From NCBI GenBank assembly GCA_003164135.1, contig PLSD01000066.1:1-64000 (forward strand): 64,000 nt of DNA, in the 5' to 3' direction. Source of the DNA: Acetobacteraceae bacterium. Its GTDB lineage: Bacteria > Pseudomonadota > Alphaproteobacteria > Acetobacterales > Acetobacteraceae. Positions 1 through 7,182 of this stretch are shown here, in pieces; positions within the stretch are counted from its first letter, which is position 1; each line of letters begins with the position of its first letter. The notes beneath the pieces were generated by a model, which ran no database searches, was not told the origin of the DNA, and was given only the letters and a program-made list of their open reading frames with translations. The position numbers and the translations under genes are program-made.

Positions 1-303
1 GTCGTTTTTTTTAGTGATCTTTTTCTTTTTCAGCGCAACCCAGATCGAGTTGATCCGTACACCGAAATGGGCTGCCCGCTCTCGCAACAATGCGTCCGTA
101 AAGTCTCTAACATGAGCAGCAAGTGCTGCCTTATCCAACTTGCGCCGACGTTCTTTGGCAGGTTTCGGGCGCAAATCTGAGGCGCCAAGCCAGCGGTATA
201 AGGTCACTCGGCTGATTTGAAACAATCGCGCAGCTTGCGTCGGGCTGCCGCCCCCACGCACATAGCCGACAACACGCTCACGTAAATCAACACTGTAGCT
301 CAT
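1..303 (-). CDS. IS630-family transposase, N-terminal part, cut by the window edge
   Basis: The frame starts at ATG 303-301 (MSYSVDLRERVVGYV) and stays open to the left edge, giving 101 codons of a longer gene. It contains a helix-turn-helix resembling the N-terminal DNA-binding half of IS630/Tc1-type transposases (PTQAARLFQISRVTLYRWL, about residues 21-39), followed by a basic linker. Near the edge the coding strand carries a run of eight A (8 T at 5-12 on the + strand). IS630 elements often have such a run where the ribosome shifts frame between the DNA-binding and DDE catalytic parts, so the product may need frameshifting. The catalytic part lies outside the window, and whether the element is active cannot be judged. 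Confidence 0.8.
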   Translation of the reverse strand, partial: MSYSVDLRERVVGYVRGGGSPTQAARLFQISRVTLYRWLGASDLRPKPAKERRRKLDKAALAAHVRDFTDALLRERAAHFGVRINSIWVALKKKKITKKND

Positions 304-360
304 CATTCACCCCCACAAGGTGGCAAATATTAACACGTAATATTGTTAATGTGAATCACT
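1..360. mobile_element. Right-hand end of an IS630-type insertion sequence
   Basis: The transposase start at 303 is followed by an AT-rich stretch containing a perfect inverted repeat, ATTAACA (329-335) and TGTTAAT (344-350). This fits a terminal or transposase-binding repeat at the 5' end of the element. The exact boundary is not defined because the other end is outside the window; a TA dinucleotide, the usual IS630 target, occurs at 360-363. Immediately beyond it is what looks like the tail of an interrupted regulator gene. Confidence 0.5.
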
Positions 361-361
361 A

Positions 362-460
362 TACATGACGCTGGCGCGGGTGACTGAGGCTTTGGAAGTG
401 GAACTTGATCCAGCGGAGGGGAGCACAGTTCTCCAATCCGCGCCGCGCAGTAAAAAATAA
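362..460 (+). pseudogene. 3' remnant of an XRE-type helix-turn-helix regulator
   Basis: The frame ending at TAA 458-460 reads TLARVTEALEVELDPAEGS followed by about a dozen residues ending in a basic SKK tail. The first part resembles the last helices of a Cro/CI (XRE) HTH domain, where the pattern TLxRVAEALxVEL is common. Everything upstream, including the recognition helix, is missing and replaced by the IS630 end, so the IS insertion probably beheaded the gene. The fragment is short, so the family call is tentative. Confidence 0.4.
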
Positions 461-486
461 CAACATTTTTGCCAGGAGCCGATGTT

Positions 487-951
487 ATGAACCACGACCT
501 TCCCTGCTTTCCTCAAGGCTTATACTGGCAGGAGCTCCCGCAGGGCTTTAAGGTGCGCACCCACCGCCGGACGGTGACGGAAGCCGACCTAGTGGCCTTT
601 ATCTCGGCGAGCGGGTTGCTGGAGGTGATCTTCATCGACGCCGATCATGGTGGGGCGATGGGCGGCCGGCCGGTCCCGGCGGCGCTCACCCAGTGTTTCA
701 TCGAAGGGATGCAGATGCAGGGCCTGATCCAAGCCACAGGGCTGGCGCTCCTTGAAATAAATACCAAGGTGCTGGCCCCGGTCCGCATCGGCGACAGCGT
801 CTGGGCGACGATTCTGGTCAGCCACGTTCACCCTACATCAAAGGGCAACCGCGCCGTCATCACGTTCGACGCGGCGGTGTTCAACCAGCGCGACGAGCAG
901 GTGATGTCCTACACCGTCAAACGGTTGATCGCGGGGAAGCCCGACGCCTGA
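487..951 (+). CDS. MaoC/hot-dog-fold dehydratase-like protein
   Basis: A protein of about 154 residues that looks like a single hot-dog domain of the MaoC-like dehydratase/thioesterase group, which hydrate or hydrolyse acyl-CoA thioesters. The C-terminal half has the alternating beta pattern of this fold (VLAPVRIGDSVWATILVSHV, then NRAVITFDAAVFNQ). The usual MaoC D-x4-H active-site motif is not obvious, so the catalytic role is uncertain. The start was set at ATG 487 because CCAGGAG sits 9 bases before it; an in-frame TTG at 469 overlaps that site. It is convergent with the flavin reductase, with only 2 bases between the genes. A CoA-linked step in the catabolic pathway is likely but inferred. 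Confidence 0.6.
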   Translation: MNHDLPCFPQGLYWQELPQGFKVRTHRRTVTEADLVAFISASGLLEVIFIDADHGGAMGGRPVPAALTQCFIEGMQMQGLIQATGLALLEINTKVLAPVRIGDSVWATILVSHVHPTSKGNRAVITFDAAVFNQRDEQVMSYTVKRLIAGKPDA

Positions 952-953
952 AT

Positions 954-1463
954 TCAGGCTTTGTCAGTGCTGATCTTGTGATACGCCCGCCCGTGATAGA
1001 TCAGACCTGAGCTTCCGTGGCCAAGATGGATCGCCTGCACGGCACAGAAAAGCACGCTATGCGTGCCGACCTCCACAATCTGGTCGATCTTGCAGTCGAA
1101 TGCGGCAGCCGCACTCTCCAGCACCGGCGCGCCGGTGGCCAGCCGCTGCCATTTCGCCAGGGCAAAACGCTCCGCCATTGGCACATTGCCAACGCTGGCA
1201 AACACCGGCGCAAGCTCCTGGTGCTCGTGCGCCAGTACGTTCACGCAAAGGATGCCGGCGGCCTTGATGGTATCGTGCTGGCTGGCGTTTTTGTTCACAC
1301 AGACTAACAAGGTCGGCGGGTCATCGGTCACGCTGCAAACGGCAGAGGCGGTGAAACCGGTATCGCCATCTGGCCCCTTGGTGGTGATGATGTTCACGGC
1401 AGCCCCCAGGCGGGACATAGCTTCACGGAAACGCTGACGGCTGGCATTGAAATCTTCGGTCAT
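954..1463 (-). CDS. Flavin reductase of a two-component monooxygenase (HpaC/HsaB-like)
   Basis: A 169-residue protein of the flavin-reductase-like domain family. Family hallmarks are visible: FREAMSRLGAAVNIITT near the N terminus, GFTASAVCSVTDDPPTLLVCVN in which the T/S-A-x-SV segment contacts FMN, and the C-terminal GLIYHGRAYHKI. Such enzymes use NAD(P)H to make free FMNH2 or FADH2 for a partner oxygenase. The only flavin-dependent hydroxylase of the matching kind nearby is the HsaA-like protein at 7183-8457, so the two may work together although not adjacent. The start at 1463 was preferred over an upstream in-frame start because the family N terminus (FNASRQRFREAMSRLG) begins just after it. 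Confidence 0.8.
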   Translation of the reverse strand: MTEDFNASRQRFREAMSRLGAAVNIITTKGPDGDTGFTASAVCSVTDDPPTLLVCVNKNASQHDTIKAAGILCVNVLAHEHQELAPVFASVGNVPMAERFALAKWQRLATGAPVLESAAAAFDCKIDQIVEVGTHSVLFCAVQAIHLGHGSSGLIYHGRAYHKISTDKA

Positions 1464-1787
1464 CTCGGTACTTTGCTTGGTTGGCAAGAAATTTTGCTGA
1501 ACGCTGGCCGGCGGCAGATCCCGTAATCCGCCAGGTCGGCCTTGTCTACCGGATACTTCTGCCACCGCGTACATCACGCTTATACCTATCGGGCGGAAGG
1601 ATGCTAAAACCCCCGGTCAGACTGGAATATAGCCAGTCTATCATGCCTCGATTGATATGGGGTCTTGCCAATGCAGGTTCTACTTGGAGCCGATTGGTCC
1701 GCCCGGTTACTTTACGCGCATCAAACGATTTAGCTTTATGCACCTGCCATCTTGGCTAGATGTAAATAGAAAACGAACGATGAAATT
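1464..1787. other. Divergent intergenic region between flavin reductase and SDR
   Basis: This 324-base gap separates two genes transcribed away from each other, so it should hold both promoters. No convincing gene was seen. The one clear structure is the perfect inverted repeat at 1619-1639, listed separately. Confidence 0.5.
1619..1639. promoter_or_regulatory. Inverted repeat, candidate operator
   Basis: AGACTGG (1619-1625) and CCAGTCT (1633-1639) are perfect inverted copies separated by 7 bases. The position in a divergent promoter region and the size of the half-sites fit a dimeric repressor of the TetR type; a TetR gene lies at 2960-3607. Which regulator binds here is not known. Confidence 0.35.
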
Positions 1788-2624
1788 ATGCAAAAACAGG
1801 AGGAAACCATAACACAGACTCTTAAACTCGCCGGCAAGGTCGCACTCGTCACCGGGTCTGGCGCCAATATAGGCGAGGCCTGCGCCAAAGCGCTGGCCAA
1901 GGCCGGCGCGAAGCTCGTGCTGGCGGACATCAACCTAGCCGGCGCTCAGCGCGTAGCCGCGGACATTGCCGCCAGCGGTGGCGAGGCCCTGGCCCATCAT
2001 CTGGACCTGGGCGACGAAAACAGCATCGAGGTCCTCAAAGCCGCCGTCGTCGCCCGCTTTGGCCGGCTGGATGTTCTGCACAACAACGCGGCCGATGTTA
2101 GCACCGCCCAAATGGCCGCCGATGGATCGCTCGTGAACATGGCATCTTCCGTCTGGGATCGCGCCTTCCACATCAACACGCGCGGCACCATGCTGATGAT
2201 CAAACACTTCGTTCCGCTCATGCTCCAGGGCGGCGGCGGCTCGATTATCAACACCAGTTCCGGCGTTTCAATTCTCGGCGATATTTTCACCCCGGCCTAT
2301 TCGGCCTCCAAGGCGGCGGTGAATGCACTGACCCGCAACGCGGCGACGCAATTCGGCAAACAAAATATCCGCTGCAATGCAATCCTTCCCGGGCTTATCC
2401 TCACTTCGCAAGCACGTGAGCAGATGTCGCCGGAGATGCTGCAAATGCTGGAGCGGCATACCCTGCTGCCGCGCCTGGGAACCCCGGATGATATCGCCGG
2501 AACCGTGGCATTCCTGGCCTCGGACGACGCAAGTTTCGTCACCGGTCAGATTTTCGCAGTCGATGGCGGCATTACCATGCACCAGCCTTTCGTGGCCGAT
2601 GTACAGGCATTCATGGCGAAATAG
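1788..2624 (+). CDS. Short-chain dehydrogenase/reductase (SDR)
   Basis: A classical SDR of 278 residues, predicted to oxidise or reduce an alcohol/ketone with NAD(P). The dinucleotide motif is TGSGANIGE, the structural NN-A motif is LHNNAAD, and the catalytic Ser and YxxxK are in INTSSG and AYSASK. The C terminus carries the usual AVDGG segment and then an extra tail ending HQPFVADVQAFMAK. That tail resembles the C terminus of the SDR at 33420-34217 (HQPHYADLAAAMAEA), so the two are probably paralogues acting on related substrates. The start at 1788 has no strong ribosome site in front; an AGGAGGA lies just inside the gene with no good start after it. The DUF1330 gene follows 48 bases downstream. 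Confidence 0.85.
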   Translation: MQKQEETITQTLKLAGKVALVTGSGANIGEACAKALAKAGAKLVLADINLAGAQRVAADIAASGGEALAHHLDLGDENSIEVLKAAVVARFGRLDVLHNNAADVSTAQMAADGSLVNMASSVWDRAFHINTRGTMLMIKHFVPLMLQGGGGSIINTSSGVSILGDIFTPAYSASKAAVNALTRNAATQFGKQNIRCNAILPGLILTSQAREQMSPEMLQMLERHTLLPRLGTPDDIAGTVAFLASDDASFVTGQIFAVDGGITMHQPFVADVQAFMAK

Positions 2625-2672
2625 GCTTTTGCGTCATCCCTTTTTTAACGAACCAGATCGAGGAAACAGATT

Positions 2673-2963
2673 ATGAGTGCTTACGTATTGTCCGTGGTGA
2701 ATAAAACGGATCGCGACGCCTACGAGCGCTATTCCGAGGCCGGCTATTTGTCGATTTTACCGTATATGCCGGAAGTCACAGTGGCCGAATCGCCGGAAGT
2801 GATCGAGGGCAAATTCCCAGGCACCACGACGATCATGATGAAATTCAAGACCATGGAAGACGCCAAGGCCTGGTATCACTCGGATCTCTACCAGAAAGCC
2901 ATCCCGCTGCGTCACGCGGCGAGCGACACGCCCTTCGTTATCATGTTCCCCGGCGCGGATTAA
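2673..2963 (+). CDS. DUF1330-family small protein
   Basis: A 96-residue protein resembling the DUF1330 group of small dimeric alpha/beta-barrel proteins (RDAYERYSEAG near the start, a central FPGTTTIMMKFKTMEDAKAWYHSDLYQ, and a hydrophobic C terminus). Members often lie in catabolic operons, but their chemistry is generally unassigned. AGGAAAC about 8 bases upstream supports the ATG at 2673. It lies 48 bases after the SDR in the same direction, so the two are probably co-transcribed. Its stop codon region overlaps by 4 bases the end of the convergent TetR gene. Confidence 0.75.
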   Translation: MSAYVLSVVNKTDRDAYERYSEAGYLSILPYMPEVTVAESPEVIEGKFPGTTTIMMKFKTMEDAKAWYHSDLYQKAIPLRHAASDTPFVIMFPGAD

Positions 2964-3607
2964 CGCTCTGGCGCGGCGCGCAGTGATGCCAGGATAAAAT
3001 CCACGGCATGGGCGCGCCAACGGGCCACGCCTTCTGGTGAGGCGAAGTCGATCCCGATCGTCCGGGTCATGGCTGGCCCCATCAGGAAGCATCCGGCGGC
3101 AAGGTGAAACACCGTCGCGTAAAACAGGGTGGGGTCGACATCGCCTCGGAAATCGCCGGTGCGCACGCCATGCTGCAGGATCGGCTCGATGACCTTGTTG
3201 ATGAACTCACGCGTCAAAGGGGCAAAGCCGGCCTGTGCGTCGATATGCTGGGCGCGGTGCAGGCCCTGATCGAGAGTGAAGGTTGTCACGCCGGGGTTTT
3301 CCAAGTGAAGATCGACAATCCGGTTGATAAGCCGGGTAATGGCCTCGCGCGGCGGCAATGCCTCGTACGAGGTATGCTCAAGCAACGAAATCACCGCCGC
3401 GGACTGAGAATCGAAAACCACCCGGTAGAGTTCGTCCTTGCTCTGGAAATAATGATGAATCAGCTGCTTCGTCACTTTGGCAGCCCGCGCGACCGTTTCC
3501 AGCCGCGCCGCGTCGAAGCCTTTTTCGGTGAATTCCGTGCGGGCGGCAACCAGAATGCGGTGGAGCGTATCAGTTTTTTTAGGCGGCGGGTGCATTTTTG
3601 AGGGCAT
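2960..3607 (-). CDS. TetR-family transcriptional regulator
   Basis: A 215-residue TetR-type repressor. The N-terminal HTH is clear (ILVAARTEFTEKGFDAARL, then VARAAKVTKQLIHHYFQSK, about residues 18-58). The C-terminal part is mostly helical with a KVIEPILQHGVRTGDFR segment, common in TetR effector domains of the catabolic-gene group. It is divergent from the luciferase-like oxidoreductase at 3722 and convergent with the DUF1330 gene. Likely targets are its own promoter and the 3722 gene, and perhaps the SDR unit at 1788, but no operator was firmly linked to it. The inducer is unknown. Confidence 0.85.
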   Translation of the reverse strand: MPSKMHPPPKKTDTLHRILVAARTEFTEKGFDAARLETVARAAKVTKQLIHHYFQSKDELYRVVFDSQSAAVISLLEHTSYEALPPREAITRLINRIVDLHLENPGVTTFTLDQGLHRAQHIDAQAGFAPLTREFINKVIEPILQHGVRTGDFRGDVDPTLFYATVFHLAAGCFLMGPAMTRTIGIDFASPEGVARWRAHAVDFILASLRAAPER

Positions 3608-3721
3608 TCAAAATAGGGTTTAATTTGCGCGGAACCTGCCGATTGGTTGGTTACATCTGCTGGCCGCGCATAATCTTGGCGGACGGCCGTGAACCAAAAC
3701 AAACATCAGGAAACGTCGCAT

Positions 3722-4615
3722 ATGAAAATCGGTATCAGCAGACCTTACGCAGACCCAGGGCACCCCATTCCAGACGTCGACATGGGAGCAATCTGCCAGA
3801 TCGCCGAGGAGGTGGGGTTTGATTGGGTCACCTATGGCCACCACACCATCCGCCCGCTGGAAGAGCCGGTCAAGCCGCCACATTTCGGCGTCCCGCTATA
3901 CCTGGACCCGCTAATCGGCGCGGCCCGTGGCTTGGCTTTGACCAAAACACTCGAGGTTGCCACCAGCGTGCTGATCATGCCGATGCAGCACCCGGTGGTG
4001 GTTGCCAAGCAGGTCGCCACCATCGACCGCTACAGCGGCGCCGGCCGGTTTTTCCTGGGCCTCGGCACCGGCGGGGCGAGCCGGCTGGAAATCGAGCTGA
4101 CCGGCGGCAGCTTCGAGCGGCGCTGGGCCTATACCATGGAAAGCATCGCCATCATGAAAGGCCTCTGGACTGAGGATCGTTTCACCTTCAAGGGTGAGTT
4201 CTTTGATTTTCCGCCAACTCTGCTGGGGCCGCGCCCGGCGACGCAACCGCACACGCCCATCTGGCTTGGTGGTTTCAGTGATGCCGTGCTCCAGCGCATC
4301 GGTGAACATTGCAACGGGTGGCTACCAGTTTACGCCGGCGCCAAGCTGGCATTCGGGACCGGCCATGCGGGCACCGACTCAGCCTATGATGATCTGAAAG
4401 CCGGGCGCCGCAAGCTACATCGCTTCGCGGAAGAAGCCGGGCGTGAAGTGCCGCATTTTGATATCAACGTCATCTTGACGCCCGAAAGCGCTACGGATGT
4501 AGTCCGGGGCTTTGAAGATGCAGGTGCAGATCGCCTGGCCTTTACGCTGCCGGAGGTGACTTCGGTTGAGGAGGCGCGTGCCGAATTAGAAAAACTCGCC
4601 GGTCGCGTACTCTAA
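3722..4615 (+). CDS. LLM-class (luciferase-like) flavin-dependent oxidoreductase
   Basis: A 297-residue TIM-barrel oxidoreductase of the bacterial-luciferase superfamily, which uses FMN or F420. Family features include the N-terminal MKIGISRP strand, the VGFDWVTYGHHTI segment, MPMQHPVVVAKQVATIDR with the barrel H-P pattern, RFFLGLGTGG, and the late NGWLPVYAG segment. The start was set at ATG 3722, behind a CAGGAAAC site; an upstream in-frame start at 3689 lacks this. It is divergent from the TetR gene, which probably controls it, and is followed by a strong hairpin terminator. Substrate is unknown. It is less similar to the other two LLM enzymes here (34292 and 38222) than those are to each other. 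Confidence 0.8.
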   Translation: MKIGISRPYADPGHPIPDVDMGAICQIAEEVGFDWVTYGHHTIRPLEEPVKPPHFGVPLYLDPLIGAARGLALTKTLEVATSVLIMPMQHPVVVAKQVATIDRYSGAGRFFLGLGTGGASRLEIELTGGSFERRWAYTMESIAIMKGLWTEDRFTFKGEFFDFPPTLLGPRPATQPHTPIWLGGFSDAVLQRIGEHCNGWLPVYAGAKLAFGTGHAGTDSAYDDLKAGRRKLHRFAEEAGREVPHFDINVILTPESATDVVRGFEDAGADRLAFTLPEVTSVEEARAELEKLAGRVL

Positions 4616-4623
4616 CGCGTGAT

Positions 4624-4661
4624 CCGTCTCTATCAAACCGTTGATGGTTCGATAGAGACGG
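4624..4661. terminator. Bidirectional hairpin terminator between convergent genes
   Basis: A 16-base-pair stem with one mismatch: CCGTCTCTATCAAACC at 4624-4639 pairs with 4646-4661 across a 6-base loop. It lies between the stop of the LLM gene (4615) and the stop of the leftward P450 gene (4684), so it can serve both. A short T run is present slightly further right (4679-4683), not directly at the stem. Confidence 0.75.
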
Positions 4662-4683
4662 CGCGTCGCGTCCTAAAACTTTT

Positions 4684-5979
4684 TCAGGCAACATCCCATT
4701 TCACGTGCAACTGGTCCGGGCCGCGCAGCTGGATGCCGCGGATCACCGGCTTGGGGTAATCCGGGTCGAGGCGGAAGTTCGGCAGGTCGAGCATGGCGTT
4801 CAGCGCGATCTCCATCTCCAGCTTGGCCAGATGCATGCCCATGCAGATATGCGGGCCGAAACCAAAGCTCATCACCGGGCGCATCGGGCGGTCGAGAATT
4901 AGCTCGTCCGGGTTCTCATAGACTTCGGGGTCGCGGTTGGCGGACGAGATGCATACGGTCACCGCCTCGTCTTTTTTGATGGTGACACCGCCGATCTCCA
5001 TGTCCCTCGCGGCAAGGCGGCCAAGGTGCCCGGCGACGGTTTCCAGGCGCATGGTCTCGACGACGGCCTTCGGGATTAGGCTGCGGTCCAGGCGCAGGCG
5101 CTCCCATACATCCGGGCGCTCCAGCAGCAGCACGATCATATTCCCGAAGCTGCGGCTGGTGGTCTCGCCGGCGGCCAGCAGAGTCATCCGGATGAAAGTG
5201 GTGATATCTTCATCGGTAAATGTCTTGCCGTCGACGTTCAGCCCCATCAGGAAGCCGATCATGTCGTCGCGCACGATGCCAGATTTGCGACGCTCCTGCA
5301 CGGCCGGAAGAACATATTCATACAGCCGTTGTCCGGCTTCCATGGCCGCCGGGATAGATGTTTTCATCTCTTCCGGATCGAATCGCGGCCCGCCCACGAT
5401 TTGCAAGGCCCAGCCGGCCGACTGCATGGCGGCTACCATGTCGTCAGGAAGGCCGAACATTTTGTAAACCACGCGGACGGGGAAGGCGAGCACGAAATCC
5501 AGCAACAGATCGGCCTTGCCCTTGGGCCGCATCGCGCCGATGAACTCATCCTCGATAATCGGGCAGATTAGGTTGTCTTTCCATTTTTTGATGGCGCTGG
5601 GCATCATCGGCGGCTGCAAAACAGCGCGCCATTTGTGATGCTCCTCGCCATCCATGCCGGTGAGCAGGAAATTATCGACAGCCGAGCCGAAGCCTTCGGC
5701 ATTCTGCTTGCTCAGCCAGTTTTTGTCATCGCGCAGGACCTGGTGCACATCCTTATAGCGGAACACCGTGTAGACCTTGCGGCCGGTACCCATCCAGTCG
5801 GCCTGTGACGGCGCTTTGAAAATACGCAGGATGTCCCCTTCCAGCACTGGCGTTTTCGCGCGCCATTCCTTCATCTGCTCATAGGGGCTGGTTACGTCGG
5901 CGCCATTATAGACACCACTGACGGCGGCGAAGTCCCGCGCCATTTTCTCGAGTGCTTGGGTTTTGGTCACGGCGTTCAT
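4684..5979 (-). CDS. Cytochrome P450 monooxygenase
   Basis: A soluble bacterial-type P450 of 431 residues that should insert one oxygen atom into a substrate C-H bond. The heme loop is SFGFGPHICMG with the cysteine ligand at C379. The I-helix oxygen-activation motif is AAGETTS (269-275), with Glu in place of the more usual Asp. The K-helix E-x-x-R is E308/R311. There is no membrane anchor. It needs a ferredoxin and reductase; the only ferredoxin in the window is at 31927-32241 and no reductase is present. The gene is divergent from the extradiol dioxygenase gene, sharing an intergenic region with two palindromic sites. Substrate unknown; a hydroxylation of a polycyclic or terpenoid compound is inferred from context. 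Confidence 0.92.
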   Translation of the reverse strand: MNAVTKTQALEKMARDFAAVSGVYNGADVTSPYEQMKEWRAKTPVLEGDILRIFKAPSQADWMGTGRKVYTVFRYKDVHQVLRDDKNWLSKQNAEGFGSAVDNFLLTGMDGEEHHKWRAVLQPPMMPSAIKKWKDNLICPIIEDEFIGAMRPKGKADLLLDFVLAFPVRVVYKMFGLPDDMVAAMQSAGWALQIVGGPRFDPEEMKTSIPAAMEAGQRLYEYVLPAVQERRKSGIVRDDMIGFLMGLNVDGKTFTDEDITTFIRMTLLAAGETTSRSFGNMIVLLLERPDVWERLRLDRSLIPKAVVETMRLETVAGHLGRLAARDMEIGGVTIKKDEAVTVCISSANRDPEVYENPDELILDRPMRPVMSFGFGPHICMGMHLAKLEMEIALNAMLDLPNFRLDPDYPKPVIRGIQLRGPDQLHVKWDVA

Positions 5980-6034
5980 GGGTTTGCTCCTCGTGGAGAT
6001 GAATTATTTCTTGTCCCGCCTATAAATGGACAAG

Positions 6035-6050
6035 TGGCAATTTATTGTCA
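6035..6050. promoter_or_regulatory. Imperfect palindrome resembling the TetR-type operator at 36107
   Basis: TGGCAATTTATTGTCA is an inverted repeat with one mismatch (arms TGGCAAT and ATTGTCA). Its right half-site is the same ATTGTCA found in the perfect palindrome in front of the TetR/Rieske pair at 36107-36123, though the spacer here is 2 rather than 3 bases. It lies 56 bases upstream of the P450 start. A shared regulator for the two loci is possible but inferred. Confidence 0.3.
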
Positions 6051-6110
6051 AGCGATTTTGCTTTGCCGCTGGCGGCCGTTTGGCGCCGAAAAATTAAATT
6101 ACTGCGCAAT

Positions 6111-6128
6111 CTTTGATTTAGATCAAAG
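6111..6128. promoter_or_regulatory. FNR/FixK/Anr-type binding site
   Basis: CTTTGATTTAGATCAAAG is a perfect palindrome with 7-base arms and contains TTGAT-N4-ATCAA, the consensus for the FNR/Anr/FixK branch of the CRP family. It sits in the divergent region between the P450 (start 5979) and the extradiol dioxygenase (start 6173), centred about 53 bases upstream of the latter. It suggests that oxygen- or redox-responsive control acts on the oxygenase operon. No FNR-like gene is in the window. Confidence 0.5.
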
Positions 6129-6172
6129 CATCTCCCCAGCGGCCATGTATTTCTGCTGCGCGGAGATACAAA

Positions 6173-7123
6173 ATGAATAAAAACTGTTCAAGTTGTTTAG
6201 ATGGGCCGGAGGGAAGCGAAAAAACCAGGCATCGGCTAGGGGTCTATGCCCTCGACCATTTCGTCAGGGACGTCCCAGATATTGCTGCCGCGGAGCCGTT
6301 TTTCCGCGCGCTCGGGCTACGGACCCGCCGGCAGGAGGGTGCTCTAACCGTCCAGGCCGGCGCCGTTGACCATGACTGGGCCGTGATAACGCAAGGTCCA
6401 CATGCGCGGTTACGGCGGCTGAGTTTTGCCACCTACCCCCCAGACGTCGCCGCCTTGCGGCAGCGCGCGGCGGGCACTGCGTACGAAATCCTCAGCGAGA
6501 CGCCCGACTCCTTCGTTCTGTCCGGTCCCGACGGCATCGAAGTCGAGATCGTCGCGCGTGACCGGCAGATGTTCGACGCGGTGGAGGCAAACAAGCCGCC
6601 ATTGGTTCCGGCCGTGGCGCAGCACAAATCCCAGGTTATCATGCCCGAGGCATTGCGCCTGTCGCATATCGCCATTTTTACATCCGATGTGCCTCGTGCG
6701 CTGGATTTTTACACCAACGTAGTGGGCCTGGCCCTCTCGGACCGCTCGGGCGACACTCTCGCGTTCCTGCATGCGCCCCACGGCAGCGACCACCATGTAC
6801 TGGCATTGGTGAAATCCTTTGGCCCCGGTGTGCATCATTACAGCTTGGACCTGGGTTCGATCGACGCCATCGGCCTCACCGCAGACAATGCTCATGCGCA
6901 GGGTTACACCGCCGGCTGGGGCTTTGGGCGCCACGTGCTCGGCTCCAATTTCTTCCACTACATTCGCGATCCATGGGGCAGCCACGCTGAACTTACCGCC
7001 GGCCTCGAATATATCGCGGCGAATGAAGAGTGGATCGCGGGCGATCACCCGGCCGACGACGCCTTCTACCTCTGGGGCCCAGCACCACCAGCCGATTTTA
7101 TCGAGAATCACCAGACACCTTGA
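6173..7123 (+). CDS. Extradiol ring-cleavage dioxygenase (BphC/HsaC-like, two VOC domains)
   Basis: A 316-residue protein with two vicinal-oxygen-chelate domains, the layout of type I extradiol dioxygenases that open catechols next to the hydroxyl pair. The C-terminal domain carries the expected Fe(II) ligands: H165 in RLSHIAIF, H221 or H222 in GVHHYSLDL, and E273 in GSHAELTAG. The N-terminal domain is degenerate, as in BphC. CGGAGA lies 7 bases before ATG 6173. The N-terminal 22 residues, with two cysteines, extend beyond the usual family start. It leads a rightward run with an HsaA-like monooxygenase and a Rieske dioxygenase, so a catechol made by these is the likely substrate. An FNR-type palindrome lies upstream. 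Confidence 0.85.
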   Translation: MNKNCSSCLDGPEGSEKTRHRLGVYALDHFVRDVPDIAAAEPFFRALGLRTRRQEGALTVQAGAVDHDWAVITQGPHARLRRLSFATYPPDVAALRQRAAGTAYEILSETPDSFVLSGPDGIEVEIVARDRQMFDAVEANKPPLVPAVAQHKSQVIMPEALRLSHIAIFTSDVPRALDFYTNVVGLALSDRSGDTLAFLHAPHGSDHHVLALVKSFGPGVHHYSLDLGSIDAIGLTADNAHAQGYTAGWGFGRHVLGSNFFHYIRDPWGSHAELTAGLEYIAANEEWIAGDHPADDAFYLWGPAPPADFIENHQTP

Positions 7124-7182
7124 AGCAGTCGATAATCCGCCGCCTCAGCGCGGTTGGAATAAACGCATAGGAGAGAGACAAC

